Of a stretch of 64,000 nt of DNA, positions 23,922 through 34,286 are shown in pieces. Below the pieces are notes generated by a model. It saw only the letters and a program-made list of their open reading frames with translations. It searched no databases and had not been told where the DNA came from. Both the position numbers and the translations under genes were made by a program. Position 1 is the stretch's first letter; every line of letters begins with the position of its first letter. The stretch spans positions 5,278,747-5,342,746 of the forward strand of contig OZ036005.1 in the NCBI GenBank assembly GCA_964035015.1. The letters are read 5' to 3'. The stretch comes from Corallium rubrum (lineage: Eukaryota > Cnidaria > Anthozoa > Scleralcyonacea > Coralliidae).

Positions 23922-24167
23922 CTATTTTAAGCAAAGTTCTGGATTGCTAAACTGAATTGTTTCCCCTCGTGGCGACGACCATATTCCGCTGATTTGTAAT
24001 TCTGCTTCTATGAACTGTTTCAGTGACTCTAAGTCACCCTTCCATAACAAATTATCCTCAGAAAAATATAAGGATGTAGATTTCGACATTTTAGAATCAT
24101 TATCGTTGTTTGTTTGTCGAGAAATTTCACAAGATGGGGAGCTCGGAATTTCTTGACAAGCCGCCAT
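23922..24167 (-). pseudogene. LINE ORF1, N-terminal segment ended by in-frame TAG
   Basis: Starts MAACQEIPSS at the first ATG of the element, about 19 nt from its 5' end, and ends PELCLK followed by TAG. The next codons (CAT GGT CAA) stay in the same frame as the main ORF1 for 44 codons before the internal ATG, so ORF1 is interrupted by a single nonsense codon, not a frameshift. A TGG-to-TAG change is the simplest explanation. Confidence 0.75.
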
Positions 24168-24186
24168 ATTGGTCGAGAAAGATTGA

Positions 24187-24915
24187 TTTTGGTGTTTGCT
24201 ATAACCTCAGAAAGACTTCTGGCATGGACCTAAGATATTTCTTGAACAGAAGCTAATTCAAATATGAAAGGAGTGGAAAAGTTTGCAGATTTCTAGTTGA
24301 AGTTGAAAACGTTTTTGGTGCAAATTAGTGATCATACCTTTTGAATATATGAAAAAATATTAAAACTTTTATGGTCAATGGTCAGAACATTTTGAACATT
24401 TTAAAAAGTTACAGGTAACACTATGATTTGAACTATATACCGAATGAAAGCTTATAAAATTTCTAACAACATACGTACCCGATGTATTTCAACAATGCGT
24501 AGTTCCGTAAATTTTAGCCATCTTCTTCTATAAACAAATGTGTCGGCATTAATCGAGAAATGTAAAACCCGCTTCGTGAGTACAGGACTTTTTTGCCACG
24601 GACTTTTACCCGTAGTATCCGCGTACTGAAGTTTTAATAACCTCGTGGTCAAAGAATTTTATCTCCAAAGAATCGTTTTCTAAAGTAAATTACTTATTTA
24701 CTTAACTAAATATTATTTATATATATAGATAACAATATAAAGTTAAATAAAAGTCACAAGAAGGCCAAGAGTAATTGACTACAGGAGCCCGAGGGTCGTA
24801 AGGACGAGAGGGATAACTTCCCGGGTGCACTTACTTTCAAAATGGCGGACTGGCGCATGCGCATAAAAATAATGGGACACTTTTTTCCGCGAGTTGGACT
24901 TCTGGTTGATCCTTA
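24187..24915. repeat. Family S copy A, right part
   Basis: GTGTTTGCTATAACCTCAG to CCTTATTCTGTG is about 97% identical to 28038-28780 and is the reverse complement of much of 26355-26920. Confidence 0.9.
24838..24866. promoter_or_regulatory. Promoter-like module: YY1-type and NRF1-type motifs
   Basis: CAAAATGGCGGAC resembles a YY1 site, and GGCGCATGCGCATA contains the NRF1-type palindrome. Both are kept in family S copy B (28692-28718). I see no gene directly downstream, so this is inferred from motifs only. Confidence 0.35.
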
Positions 24916-24922
24916 TTCTGTG

Positions 24923-25626
24923 GTAGGGGAGTGCAACTACGAGATTTCTTTCGACAATGCTCGCAGCACGTTGCTATGCACATAGAGTGTTGCTATGCAC
25001 AAAGAGTGTTGCTATTCACAACAATTATATACGAATACCGAGACAACAGATCTTCGTGATATTCACAGCAGGACGTAAGTTGTTTTCGTTGAATGATTTA
25101 TCAATTTGGACTCTGATGAGAAAACCATTGCCTTTCATGAATAAGTTATGTCATTTTGAATTTTTATTGTCAGAATCGCGCCATCGCGGGTTTGTTTGTC
25201 GACGGCTCGACGCTCCAGGATATGATCTCAATACCGAAGAAGCCCACAACATTTTCAAAAGGAGTTAGATTGCAAGGTCAACCAACTGAATCGTTCAACT
25301 TTTGGGAAGTTTTTGTTTCATTTATTTCCTTCGTGAGTTCGTGCGAGAAGAAGAGGAGAGGAGTTTGTGAAACGATCGACCAGTACGAATACTGATCCTT
25401 TTGTGTTAAAACTATTCATTATTTTTAATAAAATTCTTACAAGAACTTTAATAGGGTAGTTAGTAGTTACTTAACGAGTCGTAGAATGTGATAATTTTAG
25501 TATATTTGGCTCGACCTTAGTATCTATTGCTACGAGAAAGGTTGCTACGAGCATACGGAGAAAAGCTCTAAATGAACCATTTTATTGGCTGAAAGCCATC
25601 ACGTGCTCGGTAGTTGCACTCCCCTT
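24923..25626. mobile_element. Terminal-inverted-repeat element, about 0.7 kb
   Basis: GGGGAGTGCAACTAC at the left end is exactly inverted at the right end (GTAGTTGCACTCCCC, 25609-25623). It separates family S flanks that are adjacent in the 17.6-kb copy (TCTGTG and CCCCTACTC). Contains three ~19-bp repeats GTTGCTATGCACA near 24970-25020. The frames 24957-25268 and 25156-25395 have no recognised domain. Confidence 0.7.
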
Positions 25627-25642
25627 CTCTTTTCCCTTCCCG

Positions 25643-26266
25643 GGTGATAAGTTCATGACCACTATACGCCAATTAGCATTAGGGTTAGGGTGTGTGTTGG
25701 GTTAGCGTTTCGTAATAATTATCAATTATTGGACGAGTCAGAGCAAAATATCATGATTTGTCAGTGGCGAGCTACTAGTTATTTGCCGATGCCGAAGGCA
25801 GAGGCAAATAACTAGCAGCGAGACACTGACAAATCATGATATTTTGCGATTGACGAGTTCAATAATTGATTTATCATTCATAAGATAATTAAAAATTTGA
25901 AATGCCTGGAGTAAGAGATCGCCACTCTTCTCTCTGTCTTCGGCATACTAAAATCTTCGTAAAACTTACTTTTTGTTGGCACGAGTCTTGCTTTTTATCT
26001 CACTAAAATTTCCTTTTCACTATTTCTTTTCTGAAGAACATTGTCGTTATGGATGCTTCAAAATACTCTCGATTATTTCCTCGGATAGTTGAAGAACTAG
26101 CCGCCATGTTTACGAAAATTATTTGCCATCAGCAGCGTTATCGCTAGTGCGCATGCTCATAAAATTATTTGCAGCAGAAAATTATTTGCACTCAGTTATT
26201 TGCAGGTGAATTAACCAATCAGAATGCGGGATAAAATTGACGTATAGTGGTCATGAACTTGTTACC
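25643..26266. mobile_element. TIR element with 8-bp duplication CCTTCCCG
   Basis: Ends GGTGATAAGTTCATGACC and (inverted) GGTAACAAGTTCATGACC. CCTTCCCG lies directly outside both ends (25635-25642, 26267-26274), and the uninterrupted family S sequence at 17585-17600 has it once. Includes a 103-bp palindrome at 25744-25846 and, near the right end, AACCAATCAGAATGCGGG. No transposase. Confidence 0.8.
25744..25846. repeat. Near-perfect palindrome
   Basis: CAAAATATCATGATTTGTCA to its inverse TGACAAATCATGATATTTTG, with TAGTTATTTGCC / GGCAAATAACTA inside and a GATGCCGAAGGCAGA loop. One of four such palindromes with similar loops in the window. Confidence 0.85.
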
Positions 26267-26925
26267 CCTTCCCGCTCCGCCCTCGCGTATCTTCGGAGAG
26301 TATTTCGCTCGCTCGTCGGGGGCTCAATCGTCAGCGGTTTTATCGAACTCGGCGACACAGAATAAGGATCAACCAGAAGTCCAACTCTCTGTCGGCACCT
26401 TTGATGTAAGCGTCCTCGGGAAATGTCGGCCTCGCGATCCCGGCGCCATTTTGAAAGTAAGTGCACCCGGGAAATTAGCCCTCTCGTCCTTGCGACCCTC
26501 GGGCTCCTGTATTCAATTACTCTTGGCCTTGGTGTGACCTTTAATTAAATTTATATTGTTCTCTCTCTATATAAATAATATTTAGTTAAGTAAATAAGTA
26601 ATTTACTTTAGAAAACGTTTCGTTGGAGATGAAATTCTTTGACCGCGAGGTTATTAAAACTTCAGTACGCGGATACTACGGATAAAAGTCCGTGGCAAAA
26701 AAGTCCTGTACTCACGAAGCGGGTTTTACATTTCTCAATTTTGCCGACACATTTGTTTATAGAAAAAGATGGCTAAAATTTTCGGAACTACGCATTGTTG
26801 AAATACATCGGGTACGTATGTTGTTAGAAATTTTATAAGCTTTCATTCGGTATATAATTCAAATTTTAGTGTTACCTGTAACTTTTTAAAATGTTCAAAA
26901 TGTTCTCACCATTGCTCGTAAAATA
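26267..26925. repeat. Family S copy C, inverted
   Basis: From CTCCGCCCTCGCG through CACAGAATAAGG to GCTCGTAAAATAAGAATTTT; the reverse complement of 24350-24915 and 28210-28785. It abuts copy B, so copies C and B form a head-on inverted repeat with arms of about 565 bp. Confidence 0.88.
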
Positions 26926-27116
26926 AGAATTTTATAATGGGAAATGGACTCCTCACAAGTGTTATAGAATTTTGGATTTTGTTTTTAAATACTAAACGCA
27001 CAGCCCTGGCTGAACAAGATATTAAACAAAGGGTACTGTCAAGTGCTATTCATGTCAGAACTTTTGATTTTCTTGCTGGGAAGTATTTTAAAATATGAAA
27101 AAAAAACATTTAACAG
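26926..27116. repeat. Family S copy B, left part
   Basis: Matches 19041-19215 with few differences, up to GAAAAAAAAACATT. Confidence 0.9.
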
Positions 27117-27971
27117 TTATACCATGAGCTCGAGTTGTATATGAGCTCATAGCCAACGAGGCGCTTCGCCGAGTTGGCTATTAGTTCGTATACAACGAGA
27201 GCGAATGGTATAACTGTTTTATTATATAGCCAAGCACTGTACTATAGAGACAAAATTACAGCGAAGTGTTTGAAACAACAAACTTCCGGCATAGGCAACT
27301 AATACTTCCGCCATGCGTAATGATACATTCACATATAGAGTTTCTCGCTGAACTGTTCGGTAAACAGCTTCGAAATGTTGTATAATTGTTGCTCGAGAGG
27401 CAAAAAATGTGTTTTAAAGCAGATCAACAAAAAAGATTAAAAGGTACCTTTATGAAGTCAAAAGGTGGGTCAGTTGTTTATATTAGCGTTGCTGTCGTGA
27501 AAAGGTTTTGATTTCATGCAAAAATGAAACTGAAACACCTTCGGCAGTGAAACTAAATTACTTAGTTGGTTGTTTCTGAAAAAGAACATGCTTTTTACTA
27601 CTTCAAATGCTTATCTAAATCAAAAGTCTCTTTACTGGTGATCTCCTATGAAATGTGTGTTGTAAGCTTGATTTTAACCGTGAGTTTCTTTGTTTGGCAA
27701 CAAATTAATATCAACCCGTTAGTTTTGTCGGGTTTTTGAAGTAAAAAGACGTAATTTTTAGGTGAATTTTACTATTGAACATGCTAAATTGTGTATTTGT
27801 TATTGTATTTTTACACAATGTTGTTTTTTTATACATTGGTTTGAGGGTGCTGATGTTTTTCTGTATAAAATTCCGCCATCTTGTTTTTCCTCTCCTAGTA
27901 GGATATGAGCTGATAGCCTGGTAGTAGGGAACCAATCAGATTACGCAAAAGCTCATATCCGATAGCATGCT
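27117..27971. mobile_element. Palindrome-headed element inserted in family S copy B
   Basis: Absent from the sister copy at 19210-19216 (AACATTATTATTTTGACG), so the insertion is read directly. The left end (27118-27225) is a large palindrome: AACAGTTATACCAT at the outside, GAGGCGCTTCGCCGAG at the loop. The right end has AACCAATCAGATTACGC and GCTCATATCCGATAGC. The target duplication is 2-3 bp (TTA or ATT). The 27711-27935 frame has no recognised domain. Confidence 0.8.
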
Positions 27972-28790
27972 ATATAATATTATTCTGACGTGGACCGTCC
28001 GATATGGATGAATTTCTTAAGTTTATTTTGCCTTTTGTTGTTTTGGTGTTTGCTATAACCTCAGAAAGACTTCTGGCATGGACCTAAGATATTTCTTGAA
28101 CAGAAGCCAATTCAAATATGAAATGAGTGGAAAAGTTTGCAGATTTCTAGTTGAAGTTGAAAACGTTTTTGGTGCAAATTAGTGATCATACCTTTTGAAT
28201 ATATGAAAAAATATTAAAACTTTTATGGTCAATGGTCAGAACATTTTGAACATTTTAAAAAGTTACAGGTAACACTATGATTTGAACTATATACCGAATG
28301 AAAGCTTATAAAATTTCTAACAACATAGGTACTCAATGTATTTCAACAATGCGTAGTTCCGAAATTTTTAGCCATCTTTCTCTGTAAACAAGTGTGTCGG
28401 CATCATCGAGAAATGTAAAACTCAGCTTCGTGAGTACAGGACTTTTTTGCCACGGACTTTTACCCGTAGTATCCGCGTACTGAAGTTTTAATAACCTCGT
28501 AGTCAAAGAATTTTATCTCCAAAGAATCGTTTTCTAAAGTAAATTACTTATTACTTAACTAAATATTATTTATATATATAGATAACAATATAAAGTTAAT
28601 TAAAAGGTCACAAGAAGGCCAAGAGTAATTGACTACAGGAGCCCGAGGGTCGTAAGGACGAGGGGGATAATTTCCCGGGTGCACTTACTTTCAAAATGGC
28701 GGACTGGCGCATGCGCATAAAAATAATGGGACAATTTTTTCCGCGAGTTGGACTTCTGGTTGATCCTTATTCTGTGTCGGCGACTCGCAC
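27972..28790. repeat. Family S copy B, right part
   Basis: Contains the uninterrupted site TTGTTGTTTTGGTGTTTGCT (28027-28046) where copy A has the LINE. Near-identical to 19216-19280 plus 24187-24915. Confidence 0.9.
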
Positions 28791-29015
28791 AAAACGTCAA
28801 CAACTTTAGGTAAGTAAAGTTTAGTTTATTTACAAGAACTATCACATTCTAACGTGCTCCCTTGGTCGGGCGAGCCATTCAGCGCAACTATAGCCTGTAA
28901 ACGGACTGTCTTCAGGGGGGTGTGGCTTTGGGAGAAGAGAAGACAGTCTGTGGACAATGCATTCAAAAATAAATTCTCTAGTCCGTGTGGCGGACTAATG
29001 TTCTGATTGGCTTAT
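28791..29015. other. Spacer with a small hairpin
   Basis: GACTGTCTTC near 28903 pairs with GAAGACAGTC near 28938 across a G-rich loop. No gene. Confidence 0.4.
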
Positions 29016-29269
29016 AATAGCGAGGTTCAGATCACACTTCCACTACCACTACCACTACCGCTACCGTAAAGGTGGTTAAGCTGATGTTATATTCGTTTTT
29101 TCGTTCTGTAGTCGTAGTTGGTTTTAATCCTGGTATCGTAAAACGCTTTCTTTTTGCACTAGGTTTGAGACCTGCGACCATTATTGAACGTAAAAACAAT
29201 ATTTGACATGCTTAATTATATTTACGGTAGCGGTAGCTGTAGTGGAAGTGTGATCTGAACCTCGCTATT
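29016..29269. mobile_element. MITE, 254 bp, CAC/TAC-rich inverted termini
   Basis: AATAGCGAGGTTCAGATCAC at the left is exactly inverted at the right (GTGATCTGAACCTCGCTATT), and both ends continue into CTTCCACTAC and GCTACCGTAAA-type repeats. No coding sequence. Confidence 0.85.
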
Positions 29270-29955
29270 GTCTCTGCTACTCCGCTTCTATTATGATTGG
29301 CCAACGGTTTCTAACTTTCACTTTCATTATCAGAATGTGGTTGGGATCGTTTAATATTTTCGCTTGTGTTGCGACAAAATCGTTCAGTTAACTTTTAAAT
29401 AATGAAGTCATTTGCTGTGAAGCCGAGACGTTTTGCTCAACTTTCAACGGGTTCAGTTTAGCAGAAAAATCCCCAGTGAAATCAGCGTGAGCTTCTGGAA
29501 AAGGCGGCCAGTGAAAGAATTGGTAAATCAACTGCCTTGGATACTTAAATAGGATTAGAAGGAAATCGCGAGGTTTCCTTTTATTGCAGAGCAATGGCAG
29601 TCAATTAACGATATCGTCACAGTATTGTAGGTAGACATTTATTTCGCCAGTGTAGATACGTCAAAGGCGAGTCACCTTGCAGTTTGTTTACATGCCAGGT
29701 GTCAAGGGGCGGAAGGCTAATTATAGGGTTTGACGGCAGACGTTCTTTCTCCTGGTGTTTTCGCCTCGCCGCTTCGTGGCTCGGCTCAGCTCCCCCCGAA
29801 AGAACGTCTGCTCGCAGGCTAGCGCAACTAATAAGTTGTCTTGTCTTGTCTCGTGGGCTGTTGGGGTTTTTTTTTCTTGCTCGTCTGGTAAAACGGCCAA
29901 GTTTCTGGACTTTTATAGTTCATTTCTCCTAGCCTGCGCCTCAAACGTCCTTTAA
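29270..29955. other. Spacer with GCAGACGTTCTTTC inverted pair
   Basis: GCAGACGTTCTTTC (29734-29747) and GAAAGAACGTCTGC (29799-29812) form a hairpin around a GC-rich loop. The frames around it (29684-29932, 29755-29955) have no recognised domain. Confidence 0.45.
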
Positions 29956-30244
29956 AGGCGGTTTTCCACTAGGCGATTTTTTTCGCGCGAAGCGACTTTC
30001 TTTTGTTCGAATTCAATAGATTTCTGATTAGTTCAAGCTCAGAGCTCATGAGACAAAAGAAAAAGTCGCTCCGCGCGAAAAAAGTCGCCTAGTGAAAAAC
30101 CGGTTTAAAGGCGGTTTTCCACTTGGCGAAAAATGTCGCGCGAAGCGACATTTTCTTTTGTCTCGCAAGTTCTCGAGTGGAACTAATTAGCCAAGACAAA
30201 AGAAAAATGTCGAGTCGGTCGACAAATGTCGCCTAGTGGAAAAC
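29956..30244. repeat. Two tandem palindromic MITE copies
   Basis: 29956-30102 and 30110-30244 each run from GGCGGTTTTCCACT.GGCGA to TCGCCTAGTG.AAAAC, with inner GTCGC.CGCGAAGCGAC and TTTCTTTTGTC. They share the termini but differ in the middle, so they are likely two insertions or an old duplication. Confidence 0.85.
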
Positions 30245-30940
30245 CATTAATAAATAAAAATTTCTATTAGTGGTGCAAAAAGTTTTAACCCCCCCCCCCC
30301 CGGTCAATTTGATTAGATTACTGCATGATGAAAGCGAAATTAGTAGCGTCTTCGAGCAGAGGTCAGCATTTCGGGGGGGAAGCGGGCGGTGTAGGACCTC
30401 TGGGACCAGGTACGTACTTTGACTTTTTCGGGCAAGTTTGCTATACTATAAAGAAAGTTGTCGAGTCGATTAAGACACTTTATCTATTACGTGATTAAAG
30501 AAAGACTATACGAAAGCTGTCAAACCCAATTATTACCATATCGTATTACTTATAATTATTTTTGAATGAGGTTATGCAATAACCAAGGTTAACAGCCAAG
30601 GAACGGCGCGTGGAGAATGGGGAGAATCAGCGTGAGAGTGTTTGATAACTAGAGGTGCATTGGCCAGCAAGGAGTCATTACGCCTTTAGTCGGCATACTG
30701 GCTAGTTGAGGAAAACATAACAGCGAACTTATTGCATCCCACCATCCCACCCCTAATCAAAGCAAATTGCAATTTTCCACCGAAAGTATTTTCGGTGTGA
30801 TAGGTGCAGACATGCAATGGTGGTCAGGTCAAGGATGGAATTCGACACGTAGTGTGGGGACCTGAATCCAAGTAACAACAAATCGCAGCATATCCTGTAG
30901 TCATGTCTGCACCTAACCATCCAAAAGGGTAAGTATAGTG
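30245..30940. other. Spacer, no gene seen
   Basis: Includes a poly-C tract at about 30290-30302. No gene or repeat family recognised. Confidence 0.4.
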
Positions 30941-31065
30941 ACTGCAGATGTTAATGACCGTTTAATACAGTTCCAAAATAATGAAATATTAACTTTGGGA
31001 CTGTATAAAGGTGACCGCTTAATAGAGGTGACCGTTTAATAAATAGGTCACTTTAATAGTATTAA
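30941..31065. repeat. GGTGACCGCTTAAT-type repeats, left of the TTAA element
   Basis: Contains AATGACCGTTTAATACAG, AGGTGACCGCTTAATAGAG and AGGTGACCGTTTAATAAAT. The same motif, same orientation, resumes at 34080-34172 after the inserted element. Confidence 0.75.
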
Positions 31066-32086
31066 GGTTACATTATATGATAAAACACTGATTTCATCAT
31101 ATTTTACATTTTTATCGATTTACATTAAGAAACTGGAAATCTCTCGATTACCGTAATTTTTTTTCGAAAATATTAAAAAGCGACCAAGATATAGCCAAAA
31201 ATGTTACGGCTACTGAATTTCTTGACGCGAAAGTTTGCAATTATGATTGATAGCGAATTATTAGGCCCCGTTTACACTATTACGGTACGGTGGTGGTCCG
31301 GATTGGGGTGAGCGTTCCGTAACAAAAAAATCGCCTGTTTCCACTATGACGGTACGGTAAATTTACCATAGCGTAGTGATTTGCAGCCGTAGTGCTAAGC
31401 GTAGTGACTACGCTACAGCAAACCACTCCGGAATAGTGTAAACACAACAAAGAAACGTAGTGATTTTTCAACGAAAGACTGATCGTACCGAGGCCGCGTG
31501 AAATGTTCGCGGGTATCGAATATCTTTGAATATCTTGTCGCGGTTTGTTGTTTTGAAGACATAGTTTATCTCAACAACAGATGAAATTCCGAAAGAAGTA
31601 TATTATTGGTCTTTCTCGACCCGTGAGTCCGTGGGCGCCATGCCTTTGAAATCAAAGGCACAGTATATTTTGCTCTAATTGGTAAATGAGAAGGTGCGTT
31701 AACCGAAAGGATTTCGCTGCGAAGTTGCGAACGAAAGACAAGCGCTGGCGGATGACATTGGTTCAGGAACAACATCGTCATCATCATCTTTATTTAAAAA
31801 CACGGTATCGCTTCAATTTACATGTAACGAAAAGCTGCAAGAAGCAAGAAATCTTTTCTCGAAGATAACCGCGCTAACCTTCTTTACATTTGCGTTTTGC
31901 CGGCATGATGTTCCTATCAGGTTTCTCTCACCATTTGATCGGGGAGAAATATTATAAGATAGAGTTGTGTCTGATTGGTTTACGGTCCAAGGTGATAAGA
32001 GGTCTAAGGTGTGGGCGGGGGAAACGACAACGTTTCTTAGTGAAACCAAAACCCCCGCTATCTCTTGGCGCAAAGGGCGCCATTAT

Positions 32087-32506
32087 TTAACTAGAACCCA
32101 AGGATAGTGCAAAGTTTCGTAAATTTTGATAAGTATTTGATAGATTTTGATAGAGTTCACAATTGCTCACCGTTGTGATAGACCCGTGAACTTTTGGGTC
32201 TGTGTCGGTGCACGTTGACACTTCGTCACCTTTCGCATCTGAAATGCTAACGTGGCGACTGAACGTTGTGGCAATGTTCGTTGACATCTGATCGCCTTTT
32301 GCACCTGAAGTGCTAACGTGGCAACTGAACGTTGTGTCGATGACACATTGGCCATCTACTCGCATTTCGCTACCAACTGAAGCTTCCTGGCGAGTCGCAG
32401 GATTGTAAAGAGTCGCAGGATTGTAAAAAGTCGCAGAGAACACAGACATAACTTCACTTCTCGAATACCTCGTCGAAAAGAAAGAAAACGTGCAAAACAA
32501 CAGCAT
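32087..32506 (-). CDS. Unrecognised open frame with a repeated segment
   Basis: Overlaps the previous frame in another phase. It contains two related segments, TTFSCHVSTSGAKGDQMST and TTFSRHVSISDAKGDEVST, from a DNA duplication of about 63 bp (32205-32345). That both are kept open mildly favours coding. No family recognised. Confidence 0.25.
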   Translation of the reverse strand: MLLFCTFSFFSTRYSRSEVMSVFSATFYNPATLYNPATRQEASVGSEMRVDGQCVIDTTFSCHVSTSGAKGDQMSTNIATTFSRHVSISDAKGDEVSTCTDTDPKVHGSITTVSNCELYQNLSNTYQNLRNFALSLGSS

Positions 32507-32736
32507 ATCATGTGACCAAAAAACTCATTTCCGTATTTCATGATTTCATCTCTCATATCCGGTCGTACTTCAATGACACGTAAACAACTCATTTGACCTT
32601 CGACTATTCTGTTATTATAAAATATCTGTTTTTGTTTAAATCTATTACGCGAATTGATAAAGGATTCAAAGTCTGGTACTCGGCTGGCGGCTGCTTTACT
32701 AGAGCTGACTTCACTGAGCCCGAGGTATCTTGACAT
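32356..32736 (-). CDS. Unrecognised open frame inside the TTAA element
   Basis: Starts MSRYLGLSEVSSSKAAASRV at a good ATG. The first ~75 residues (through DEIMKYGNEFFG) look like ordinary protein; the C-terminal part is Leu/Arg/Cys-rich and probably not translated in this frame. It could be the first exon of a transposase or a captured gene. No homology was recognised and no splice donor is certain. Confidence 0.25.
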   Translation of the reverse strand: MSRYLGLSEVSSSKAAASRVPDFESFINSRNRFKQKQIFYNNRIVEGQMSCLRVIEVRPDMRDEIMKYGNEFFGHMICCCFARFLSFRRGIREVKLCLCSLRLFTILRLFTILRLARKLQLVAKCE

Positions 32737-34048
32737 AAAAACAAAAGAAGGCGAGTCGGCTATATGTTAAACTCGACTGCGAATTGAAATTTCATAAAAA
32801 AATACGCCGTCTGTAACCAGCCATTAAATGTCGTAGATATTTATACTATAAAAGTACAGCGATGATGCAATTATGCAAACAGCCGACTTCTCAAGCGGTG
32901 ATTTAATACACATTACTTTTATATGTCGGCAAAGAAAAACTAACTACGGCAGTCTTGAGAATCGACACAAAATAAACCGGACTACGAATCTATGATACAG
33001 CGTATCTGCGTTATGGGAAACACGTCGTTTGTGACTTGTAATTTTGTCTGAGGCAATTGTCGTAGGCCTTAATAGTATGAAAATATAGTTGTGTATATAA
33101 AGTATTTGGAAATCACCAAACCGTGAAGAGGCGAAAAAAAGATGAATTGTGTTAAACACGGCAGCACAAGCGACCAAAACAAAAGACGATGATTGTACTG
33201 AGTTTATCGTCTAAGAAAGTTTATGCGGCTAATATCATACCACCCTTAGGAAAATCTCTAGTTTGACTCTATAAATTTCAAAATTAGCAGTTGGGCGGCT
33301 GGGCGCGATTCGTCAACAGTGAAATATAAACTAATAAACACTACTGAACATACGCTTACCTCGAAATACATGTGACAATATAATCCTTTCGCTCAGACCA
33401 TATTTAATTAGACCACATAGTCCTTATTTTGACAAGAAAATTCATCGCCTCCTCTCTATTAATCGCTTGTCGGTCGCACCTTCTTGTGTCCCTGCCATTA
33501 TATAGTATTCACTTTTGCTGTAAAATTTAGTTTCGCGCGTGCGCAGTAAGATTTCTACATAAACCGGGGGGAAAACACCCAGAGGAAAACATTATATTCT
33601 GATTTTAGACTCGACATACTTCAAGATTAAAATGTAATATTTGACTTAAGTCTTTCAAGAGATATCCACAGATACTTTACTGAATTGTCTTAGTTATCAG
33701 TGAAACTCTTTAAAGTACCTATATTGACAACGATATTATTCATCCAAGCACGACAACTTATATGTCGCTAAACTTGGCACACCCCGCGGAAAAGTTTACA
33801 CTATGTATGTATCGTGTGAATTTTCGCCACCATCACAATACTGCAAAGTTTCTGCGAAACTTTGCACTAAAAAGCACCTCGTAGCAACTGCAGTTTTTAA
33901 AAGTGTAGAATTTTTGTTGAATTCTTAGCTTCTGCAGCTTCTGCAGTCATTTATCATTGTGCATGCCAAATTTGAGAGACAAAACTCAAAAATTGAGCGC
34001 GCGGTGAGTATTTTGGTGAAATGAGATTCTATCATGATGTAACCTTAA

Positions 34049-34172
34049 AGTTTTGAAATTTTTGGGACTTTGCCAAGTGACGCTTAATGAAGGGTGACCG
34101 CTTAATGAAGGGTGACCGCTTAATGAAGGGTGACCGCTTAACTTGATGGGGACCGCTTAATACAGGTTCGAC
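34049..34172. repeat. Tandem GGGTGACCGCTTAATGAA repeats
   Basis: Three to four near-identical ~18-bp units at 34078-34150, then a diverged GGGGACCGCTTAATACAGG. Confidence 0.85.
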
Positions 34173-34280
34173 TATCTGCTGCGCAGATACAAAAATGGTA
34201 AAAGATTGCTAAAGTTTAAATGAAATTAGTTGAATAAAACAAAAAGACACATATCGTTGTTAATGCCATGAAATGAAAAA

Positions 34281-34286
34281 TATATT
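34281..34286 (-). terminator. Weak poly(A) signal for secreted-protein gene 1
   Basis: At the position where copies 2 and 3 have AATAAA, this copy reads AATATA on the minus strand, a weaker variant. Confidence 0.35.

Larger units (their letters stand above)
19281..24186 (-). mobile_element. CR1-like non-LTR retrotransposon (LINE), near full length, inactive
   Basis: A 4.9-kb element on the minus strand with 5'-ORF1-ORF2-3' order. It interrupts family S copy A; the sister copy at 28030-28050 has uninterrupted flanks, and TTTTG is duplicated at both ends (19276-19280 and 24187-24191). ORF1 carries an SGNH-hydrolase-like domain and ORF2 an EEP endonuclease plus reverse transcriptase, the layout of CR1/L2-clade elements. 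The 5' UTR is only about 19 nt. The 3' end runs out in TTCTTCTATCTAT with AATAAA upstream. ORF1 has a premature stop and ORF2 a frameshifting deletion, so this copy is dead. Confidence 0.9.
31066..34044. mobile_element. TTAA-flanked DNA element, about 3.0 kb
   Basis: TTAA at 31062-31065 and 34045-34048 bracket inverted termini GGTTACATTATATGATA and GGTTACATCATGATAGA. The element splits an array of GGTGACCGCTTAAT repeats. TTAA target duplications are typical of piggyBac and Kolobok elements; the G-rich start suggests Kolobok more than piggyBac, but no transposase motif was recognised. Exon-like frames on the minus strand (32087-32736) are the only coding candidates. Confidence 0.55.

Noticed and set aside
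24957-25395. Two overlapping frames in the 24.9-kb TIR element
   Set aside because: No domain recognised and the element has no other coding signs.
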